Origin: Capsulimonas sp.
GTDB taxonomy: Bacteria > Armatimonadota > Armatimonadia > Armatimonadales > Capsulimonadaceae
Direction: 5' to 3'
Length of the DNA stretch: 5,385 bases
NCBI GenBank assembly: GCA_025963815.1
Contig: JAOQAA010000669.1
Location: forward strand, 1 to 5,385
A program made the position numbers and the translations under genes. The notes beneath the pieces were generated by a model that worked only from the letters and a program-made list of their open reading frames with translations, ran no database searches and was not told the DNA's origin. Of the stretch, positions 1 through 5,385 are shown one piece after another; positions within the stretch are counted from its first letter, which is position 1; every line of letters begins with the position of its first letter.

Positions 1-159
1 CGATGTTCCCTGATCTTCCACTACGTTCCCGAAAAGTCAGCAGAAATGTCCGAGGGCTACGCCACCCATCTCACCTTCGACGGCCGTCAAGTCGATCACA
101 TCATCGCCGCCGCCGGCGGAGGACCCTGCGGCGTTCTCCAGCCGCTCCCTCTGCATTAG
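1..159 (+). CDS. C-terminal end of an unidentified upstream protein (partial)
   Basis: The first reading frame is open from the left edge to a TAG stop at 157-159 and encodes about 52 residues, including the stretches HYVPEKSAEMSEGYATHL and TFDGRQVDHIIAAAGGG. Third codon positions are dominated by C and G, and the residues are a balanced mix of hydrophobic, acidic and aromatic types, as in a real protein. The competing frame gives an implausible Arg/Ser-rich chain. The start lies outside the window, so length and domain structure are unknown. I do not recognise the family. The stop lies 22 bases before the GH35 gene on the same strand, so the protein is probably in the same operon and may also act in glycan breakdown, but that is inference from position only. 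Confidence 0.6.
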   Translation, partial: RCSLIFHYVPEKSAEMSEGYATHLTFDGRQVDHIIAAAGGGPCGVLQPLPLH

Positions 160-181
160 CCGTCGTCACACGTATTAAATT
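160..181 (+). other. Short intergenic gap before the GH35 gene
   Basis: These 22 bases between the upstream TAG and the GH35 ATG are AT-rich towards the start codon (ATTAAATT directly before ATG). I see no GGAGG-like ribosome-binding site, no inverted repeat and no room for a full promoter, which supports co-transcription with the upstream gene. Confidence 0.5.
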
Positions 182-3010
182 ATGAAAAAATCAGTGTTCG
201 CAATCGCGACTTTAATGTTTCTGCCAAGGCTGGCGTCCGCTGCGCCGGACTGGACGGTGGGTTTACAGGAACTGGACTTGGGGCGGATGAGCCAGGGCTG
301 GGGTTCGCCACAGGTGGACAAGTCGGTCGGTGGCGGTCCGCTCTCGATTGGCGGTCGAAAATTCGCGCATGGGGTCGGCTCGCACGCGGCAGGGGAATTC
401 GCCCTCGATCTCCATGGCTCGGCGCGGCGTTTCAGCGCATGGGTGGGCGTGGATGATGACGCACAATCGCCCGGCTCGGTGACCTTTCAAGTGCTGGGCG
501 ACGGCAAAGTGCTTTGGGAATCCGGCGTGATGCGCGCCGGCGCGCCGGCCAAGGAGGCAGGCGTTGACCTCCGGGGCGTCCAGCGTCTGACGCTGCGGGT
601 CGAGGACGCCGGCGACGGCAACGGCATGGATCACGCCGATTGGGCCGAGGCTGGAATTGAAGGGATGGGGCTCCAGCCCAACCCGTCATCGTATGCGCTC
701 GACCTCAGTAAACTGCGTGCGTTGAATCTGGCGCCCAAAAAGAATTGGGGCGGAAAAAATCCGGCGGGCGATCATTTGGCCGCCAACGCGGAATATCTCG
801 TGCGCAATGGGAAGCCATGGATCATGGTTTCTGGTGAAATGCATCCGGCGCGATATCCGAGCGAGCAATGGGAAGAGCAAATATTGAAAATGAAAGCCGG
901 TGGTTTGAACACCATCTCCATTTACATTTTCCCAAGCATGCACGAGGAGGACGAAGGCATTTTCACCTGGACCGGCCAGCGGGATATCCGCTGCTTCGTC
1001 GAGCTTTGCGCGAAGCACGGCATGGCTGTTTTTCTCCGGGTCGGCCCGTTCTGCAACGGCGAATGCATCAACGGCGGCCTGCCGCAGTATCTGCATGACC
1101 AGGGTGTGAAAGTGCGCACGAACGACCCACGCTATTTTGATTATGTGCACAAGTGGTATCAGCAGGTCGGTCAGCAAATGCACGGGCTGATGTTCAAGGA
1201 TGGCGGCCCGATCGTAGCGGTTCAAGTGGAAAATGAATTTGAAATCGCGCCATTTGCCTGGGGGTTTGAGGGCGCTGGCGGAGAGGCGCACATGCGCGTC
1301 CTCAAGCGCCTGGCGATCGAAGCTGGTCTGGTCGCGCCGATCTATGTCTGCACGGCGTGGGGATCGCCCGTGCCATCCGGTGAATTTCTGCCGGGCCAGG
1401 GGGGATATGCCTGGATCGCTCCCGGTGAACCAACGCCGAACTACCTGTTCAACGACATGCACAACGCCAAGCAGGCCAGATACGACACCACGCAGTATCC
1501 GGTGGCCAACATCGAAACCGGAGCGGGATTCTTTTGCTATGGTCAATATAGACCCACCATTCCACCGGAAAGCTCAGAAGCGATCGCCATGATGATGACG
1601 GCGCGCGGCGGCAATATTCTGGGCTACTACATGTATCAGGGCGGAACGCACTTCGTCGGCAAACATGGCGCCACGGGAACTTTTCCTAATCTGAGTTACG
1701 ATTTTCAAGGTCCTTTGCGCGAGTTTGGCCAAGCAAATGTCATCTATGATTATCTCAAGCCGGTAAATTATTTCCTGAGTGATTTTGGAGACTTATTAGC
1801 GCCGATGGTTGTTGCGCTTCCGGAGAATCCGGTTGCCGACAGCAAAAATGTGACCGGCCTGCGCTATGGCGCGAGGGCGCATGGCGACAGCGGATTTCTC
1901 TTTCTGAACAACTACCAGGACCGGGTTCCGCTGCCGGATCGCCACAACTTGCAGTTTGAACTCAAATTCGCCCATACCAGCCTGCGGATTCCGGACCGAG
2001 GCGGCTTCGACCTGAAACAGAACCAGTGCGCCATCCTGCCGTTCAACTTGGATTTGCACGGCGCGCATTTGGATTATGCTCTCGTCCAGCTTTTCACACG
2101 CACCCAAACGGACGATGGTCGCACGGTTTATGTCTTCTTCGTGCCCGAAGGAATGAAGGGGCAGTATGTTTTCGACACGAAAACACTGGCCAGCGTGAAG
2201 GCAAAGTCCGCCACCGTGTCAAAAGCGGGCAGCCGCACCATCGTTTCGGTGCAGCCTGGAACGGATTGCCTCATGCAGATGCAATCCAAATCGGGACAGA
2301 AATTTGAGATTCTCACCCTGACCCGCGGGCAGGCGCTGCGCCTGACCCGACAGGACATCTTTGGCCGGCAGCGACTCGTACTTTCGGACAACGTTGTGGT
2401 TGCCTCGGGAGGCAAAATACGCGTTTCACAAATCGGCGGGGCGAAGCTGGGTTTCGCGGTATTCCCGGCGCCAAAAACAACACTGATCGCTGCAACGGGT
2501 AACCTGGCCCATCCGGGCGGCGACGGTGATGGCGTGTTCCGGCGTTACACGATCCAGGTTTCCAAAGTGAAGCCAGACATCAAAATCGAAGGGATCGGCA
2601 GCGCCGAGGTGAAAATCAAGTCGTCTGTCTCGGCCTTGGATGGTGTCAACGATGTGTTCCTGCGTGTTAGCTACCTTGGCAATGAGGCCAAGCTTAAGCA
2701 GGACGGAACACTGCTGTGCGACAATCTGTTCAATCGCACACCCTGGGAAATCGGCCTGAAACGCTTTCGCGAAAAACTGGCTGGCGCGCCGCTGGTCTTG
2801 GGTGTCACTCCGCCCGCGCCGATTATTGAAATTGTGAACAACCAGCAGGTAAATTCCGGCGTGACCAATCTGACGGCGCCGAAGGGAGAGTTGCTGGTGG
2901 GCAACTACGAAGTGACTTCCGCCCCGCCGGCCGGCGTAGCGGACAAGGGATACATTGCTTCGGTGACAGTTCTCCCGGAATACGCGGTCTGGGTTCATGC
3001 AGGCAAATAA
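182..3010 (+). CDS. Secreted GH35 beta-galactosidase-like enzyme with N-terminal NPCBM module
   Basis: Predicted exported glycoside hydrolase of 942 residues that would remove terminal beta-linked galactose by a retaining mechanism. Residues 1-20 form a Sec signal peptide (MKK, hydrophobic core, cleavage after ASA). Residues about 24-162 match an NPCBM carbohydrate-binding module (GVGSHA near 64-69, VGVDDDA at 88-94, DWAEAGI at 153-159). The GH35 barrel covers about 206-535: SGEMHPARYP (217-226), GGLNTISIYIF (240-250), HEE (254-256), VGPF and GGLP (287-301), QVENEFE (348-354) with E352 as likely acid/base, NIETGAGFF (443-451) with E445 as likely nucleophile, and YYMYQGGTHF (482-491). Galactose-contacting positions known from human GLB1 appear kept: Y248, E294, N351. 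The rest is beta-rich, including a C-terminal jelly-roll-like segment with DNLFNRTPWEIGL (847-859). The ATG at 182 is chosen because it gives an intact signal peptide; no clear Shine-Dalgarno precedes it. The frame is intact. Family assignment is strong; the exact substrate (galactan, arabinogalactan, mucin glycan) is not readable. Some active-site loops differ from textbook GH35. Confidence 0.92.
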   Translation: MKKSVFAIATLMFLPRLASAAPDWTVGLQELDLGRMSQGWGSPQVDKSVGGGPLSIGGRKFAHGVGSHAAGEFALDLHGSARRFSAWVGVDDDAQSPGSVTFQVLGDGKVLWESGVMRAGAPAKEAGVDLRGVQRLTLRVEDAGDGNGMDHADWAEAGIEGMGLQPNPSSYALDLSKLRALNLAPKKNWGGKNPAGDHLAANAEYLVRNGKPWIMVSGEMHPARYPSEQWEEQILKMKAGGLNTISIYIFPSMHEEDEGIFTWTGQRDIRCFVELCAKHGMAVFLRVGPFCNGECINGGLPQYLHDQGVKVRTNDPRYFDYVHKWYQQVGQQMHGLMFKDGGPIVAVQVENEFEIAPFAWGFEGAGGEAHMRVLKRLAIEAGLVAPIYVCTAWGSPVPSGEFLPGQGGYAWIAPGEPTPNYLFNDMHNAKQARYDTTQYPVANIETGAGFFCYGQYRPTIPPESSEAIAMMMTARGGNILGYYMYQGGTHFVGKHGATGTFPNLSYDFQGPLREFGQANVIYDYLKPVNYFLSDFGDLLAPMVVALPENPVADSKNVTGLRYGARAHGDSGFLFLNNYQDRVPLPDRHNLQFELKFAHTSLRIPDRGGFDLKQNQCAILPFNLDLHGAHLDYALVQLFTRTQTDDGRTVYVFFVPEGMKGQYVFDTKTLASVKAKSATVSKAGSRTIVSVQPGTDCLMQMQSKSGQKFEILTLTRGQALRLTRQDIFGRQRLVLSDNVVVASGGKIRVSQIGGAKLGFAVFPAPKTTLIAATGNLAHPGGDGDGVFRRYTIQVSKVKPDIKIEGIGSAEVKIKSSVSALDGVNDVFLRVSYLGNEAKLKQDGTLLCDNLFNRTPWEIGLKRFREKLAGAPLVLGVTPPAPIIEIVNNQQVNSGVTNLTAPKGELLVGNYEVTSAPPAGVADKGYIASVTVLPEYAVWVHAGK

Positions 3011-3014
3011 AATG
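3001..3014 (+). promoter_or_regulatory. Coupled translation start with weak Shine-Dalgarno
   Basis: An AGG at 3001-3003 lies eight bases before the ATG at 3012-3014. The TAA stop of the GH35 gene (3008-3010) is one base from that ATG. The AGG is only a minimal ribosome-binding match, so re-initiation by ribosomes finishing the GH35 gene is the likelier way this start is used. The start itself is supported by the complete signal peptide it yields. Confidence 0.4.
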
Positions 3015-5385
3015 ACTTCAATAAATACCTTCGCAAAAAGTCTGCTCATATTGACATTTGCTTGTCTAGCAACTTTGCTTCCGGCGCCAATCGCATTGGC
3101 GCAAAACAAGACTATTTCGCTGGCTGGGACATGGGCCTTTCGTTTAGATCCAAATCACGTCGGCGAGGCCGATCAGTGGTATTCAACTTCGCTTCCTGAC
3201 CGAATTGCTTTACCGGGATCGACCGATACGGGAGGCTATGGCGCGGGTGCGCCGTCCGTGGGATTGATAGGTCTGACACGCCGTCACGCATACGTTGGCC
3301 CGGCCTGGTATCAGAGAAGCATTGATGTTCCCCGATCTTGGTCAGGTAAGGATATTCGCTTATTCTTAGAGCGCGCCCACTGGAAAACAACACTCTGGAT
3401 CGACGGTCAAAGGGTGGGGAGCCAAGATAGTCTTTCGTCGCCGCACCTCTATGATTTGGGAATGCAAGTGAAGCCGGGCGTACACCTGCTGACGATTTGC
3501 GTCGACAATACTCTCCAATACTATATGGGCGATTTTGCTTCTTCTGTGTACGAGTACACACAGACAAACTGGAATGGCCTGTTGGGCGCGCTGCGTCTGG
3601 AAGCGCATGATCCGATACAAATACAGAGCGTACAGGCATATCCGAATTTGAAGGATCAGCAGGTCTCTGTTAAGGTTGATGCGATCAACGCGACAAACCA
3701 TCCTGTCAAGGCTGTCCTTTCGATCTCGATCCCAAAAAATGCGACCGAGAAAGTGTCGAAGAATATTGTTGTCACAATGCAGCCAGGCGCGTTAACGCTG
3801 GATCTTGTGCTGCCGATGGGCGAGCATTTCAAGCCATGGGATGAGTTCTCACCAGCATTACATACGCTTCAAGCGACCCTGAAATCCGCGGATACGATGG
3901 ACCAAAAGGATGTCGTGTTCGGCATGAGAGTGCTGGGTACGCGCGGAACGCAGTTCCTATGGAACGGCCGCCCCATCTTCCTTCGGGGAACCCTGGAATG
4001 CGCGATCTTCCCTAAGACAGGGTATCCGCCCACGGACATCGCAGCCTGGACACGTATCTGTCGTATTATCAAATCATACGGACTGAACTGTCTGCGCTTT
4101 CATTCCTGGTGCCCTCCTGACGCCGCTTTTACCGCCGCCGATCAGGAAGGCGTGTATTTACAGGTGGAGGCGCCTCAGGCAAATGTGGATGTGGGGGGCG
4201 ACCTCAAGCGAACTCAGTTTATACAACAGGAGTCTCTGCGAATTCTGTCCACCTATGGCAACCACCCATCCTTCGCCTTTTTCACGATGGGCAATGAACT
4301 CGTCGGAAAGGAGGCAATCTTCTCCGACTGGGTCGACTTATGTAAATCGACGGATACACGGCATCTCTATTCCTCGTCCACCAATGGAGTCGAGACGGAT
4401 AATCGCGACTTGACCGTCGACATACGAGCACGTGGAATATTCAGTGATGGAACGACGAACGATTTTCGCGATGCCGTTCAGGGTTTGACTACGCCGCTTG
4501 TGACTCATGAGATGGGACAATGGGCTGTCTATCCCAACCTTGCCGAGGCGAGCAAGTATGACGGTGTGCTGGCGCCAACGAACTTCGATCAGATACGCGC
4601 GGATTTGAAGGCCAAACATCTCCTGAAGCAGGCGCCGGAATTCTTTGAAGCCACCGGCCATCAAGCGGTCGATCTCTATAAAGAAGAGATCGAGCAAATT
4701 TTACGCACGCCCAAGGCGGGCGGATTTCATTTGCTGGACCTGCATGACTATCCCGGCCAGGGCACGGCCACCATTGGTATTCTCGATCCGTTTTGGGATA
4801 GTAAAAGTCTGATTAACGCCGCCGATTTCGCCAGCTTTACCGGCCCAACGGTCCCTCTTCTGCGCATACCGAAGCGCACGTATACGACGAATGAAACATT
4901 GGCGGGAACTGTCGAGGTGGCCAACTATGGCCCGGGTGACTTGAAGAGAGCGGAAGTAAAATGGAGTGTCCGCCGGAAAGATGGCGCGGCCATTGCCTCA
5001 GGCTCCTTCCCAAAATCAACACTGCCAACGGGCGCTTTGACGGTGGTTGGCTCGATCAACATCCCGCTTGCCAATATTTCCTCGCCATCGGAATTAGTTG
5101 TCATTGTGGCGATCAGTGGCGGCAAATTTCATAATTCTTGGAGCGTTTGGGTGTACCCGAACCAAAGCTCTTATCGGGCGCCTTCTGATATTACGATCAC
5201 ATCAGACTGGTCCGTCGCTGCGGCCACGCTCAAAGAGGGCGGTAAAGTTCTTTTCAGAACCGCCGGCGTCCACATTCCGAGCAGCGTTCCCAGCAATTAT
5301 ACGCCAGTGTTCTGGAGCCCGGTATGGTTTCCGAACGCTCCGACGACCATGAGTATTTTATGCGATCCCAAGCATCCCGCATTCG
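3012..5385 (+). CDS. Secreted GH2-type glycoside hydrolase (beta-galactosidase/beta-galacturonidase-like), 3' end cut by window
   Basis: The frame stays open from the ATG at 3012 to the right edge, giving 791 codons with no stop, so the C-terminus is missing. Residues 1-30 are a Sec signal peptide (cleavage after ALA). Residues about 36-197 are a GH2 sugar-binding jelly roll (LAGTWAF 37-43, GPAWYQRSIDVP 96-107, LWIDG 128-132, TQTNWNGLLG 183-192). Residues about 204-304 form an Ig-like sandwich. The TIM barrel follows: FLWNGRPIFLRGT (315-327), GLNCLRFHSWCPP (357-369, the N-x-x-R-x-H-x-x-x-P-P site of clan A enzymes), GNHPSFAFFTMGNE (416-429) with E429 as likely acid/base, and VTHEMGQW (497-504) with E500 as likely nucleophile. 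The segment LLDLHDYPGQGTATIG (574-589) and the DPFWDSK after it (592-598) resemble a GH2 clade of secreted polysaccharide-degrading enzymes rather than E. coli LacZ. An Ig-like domain follows at about 612-716. It starts one base after the GH35 stop, implying translational coupling. Fold and catalytic residues are convincing; the sugar removed (galactose, galacturonic acid or other) is inferred. Confidence 0.88.
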   Translation, partial: MTSINTFAKSLLILTFACLATLLPAPIALAQNKTISLAGTWAFRLDPNHVGEADQWYSTSLPDRIALPGSTDTGGYGAGAPSVGLIGLTRRHAYVGPAWYQRSIDVPRSWSGKDIRLFLERAHWKTTLWIDGQRVGSQDSLSSPHLYDLGMQVKPGVHLLTICVDNTLQYYMGDFASSVYEYTQTNWNGLLGALRLEAHDPIQIQSVQAYPNLKDQQVSVKVDAINATNHPVKAVLSISIPKNATEKVSKNIVVTMQPGALTLDLVLPMGEHFKPWDEFSPALHTLQATLKSADTMDQKDVVFGMRVLGTRGTQFLWNGRPIFLRGTLECAIFPKTGYPPTDIAAWTRICRIIKSYGLNCLRFHSWCPPDAAFTAADQEGVYLQVEAPQANVDVGGDLKRTQFIQQESLRILSTYGNHPSFAFFTMGNELVGKEAIFSDWVDLCKSTDTRHLYSSSTNGVETDNRDLTVDIRARGIFSDGTTNDFRDAVQGLTTPLVTHEMGQWAVYPNLAEASKYDGVLAPTNFDQIRADLKAKHLLKQAPEFFEATGHQAVDLYKEEIEQILRTPKAGGFHLLDLHDYPGQGTATIGILDPFWDSKSLINAADFASFTGPTVPLLRIPKRTYTTNETLAGTVEVANYGPGDLKRAEVKWSVRRKDGAAIASGSFPKSTLPTGALTVVGSINIPLANISSPSELVVIVAISGGKFHNSWSVWVYPNQSSYRAPSDITITSDWSVAAATLKEGGKVLFRTAGVHIPSSVPSNYTPVFWSPVWFPNAPTTMSILCDPKHPAF
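3084..3102 (+). repeat. Perfect 8-bp inverted repeat inside the GH2 signal-peptide codons
   Basis: GCGCCAAT (3084-3091) and ATTGGCGC (3095-3102) are exact reverse complements separated by the three bases CGC. This would form a compact GC-rich hairpin about 70 bases into the GH2 gene, over the codons for the end of the signal peptide (residues 25-30, up to the ALA cleavage motif). No run of T follows, so it is not an intrinsic terminator. It may be chance from Ala/Pro codons, or may slow translation at the export signal. Confidence 0.45.

Noticed and set aside
3..185. Arg-rich 60-residue frame overlapping the GH35 start by four bases (ATGA)
   Set aside because: Its Arg/Ser/His-rich composition is typical of an off-frame reading of a GC-rich gene. 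The first frame over the same bases has proper coding bias and ends at 159, so the ATGA overlap is taken as chance.
686..1546. 286-codon open frame on the minus strand
   Set aside because: It lies wholly opposite the GH35 catalytic barrel, whose conserved motifs fix the + strand as coding. Long antisense frames are expected from GC-biased codons, and no recognisable domain is seen in its translation.
2426..3109. 227-codon minus-strand frame spanning the GH35/GH2 junction
   Set aside because: It runs antisense to both the GH35 C-terminus and the GH2 signal peptide, which both read as genuine protein. No family features or good start context are seen.
3084..3110. Hairpin considered as an intrinsic terminator between the genes
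   Set aside because: It lies inside the GH2 coding sequence and is followed by AAAACAAG rather than a run of T; on the opposite strand no T-run follows either.
3112..3701. Overlapping minus-strand frames opposite the GH2 jelly roll
   Set aside because: The + strand encodes a convincing GH2 sugar-binding domain here. The antisense products are low-complexity, Arg-rich and resemble no known family.
4183..4413. 76-codon + strand frame within the GH2 barrel
   Set aside because: It is out of frame with the GH2 gene, whose acid/base motif GNE lies in this segment.

Overview
The window reads as part of a carbohydrate-degradation locus of a free-living or gut/soil bacterium. All coding sequence is on the + strand, in three tightly packed reading frames: the tail of an unidentified gene (1-159), a complete secreted glycoside hydrolase of the GH35 type with an N-terminal NPCBM carbohydrate-binding module (182-3010), and a secreted GH2-type glycoside hydrolase (from 3012) that is still open at the right edge. 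Gaps are 22 bases and 1 base, so the three are most simply read as one operon.

The organism cannot be fixed from the sequence. The moderately high GC, the NPCBM module on a GH35 enzyme, Sec signal peptides on both hydrolases, weak or absent Shine-Dalgarno sequences and an uninterrupted run of hydrolase genes would suit Verrucomicrobiota, Planctomycetota or Acidobacteriota better than Enterobacteria. No SusC/SusD pair, transporter, regulator, RNA gene, mobile element or CRISPR array is visible.

Functionally, both enzymes keep their two catalytic glutamates and both are predicted to be exported. A GH35 beta-galactosidase-like enzyme translated together with a GH2 enzyme suggests sequential exo-trimming of non-reducing-end beta-linked galactose or related sugars (possibly galacturonic acid) from a plant-type or mucin-type glycan. 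The exact substrate is not determined by the sequence.

There is no stretch over 300 bases without a gene. The window looks like an ordinary polysaccharide-utilisation segment with some divergent active-site details. I do not see evidence of a wholly new system.
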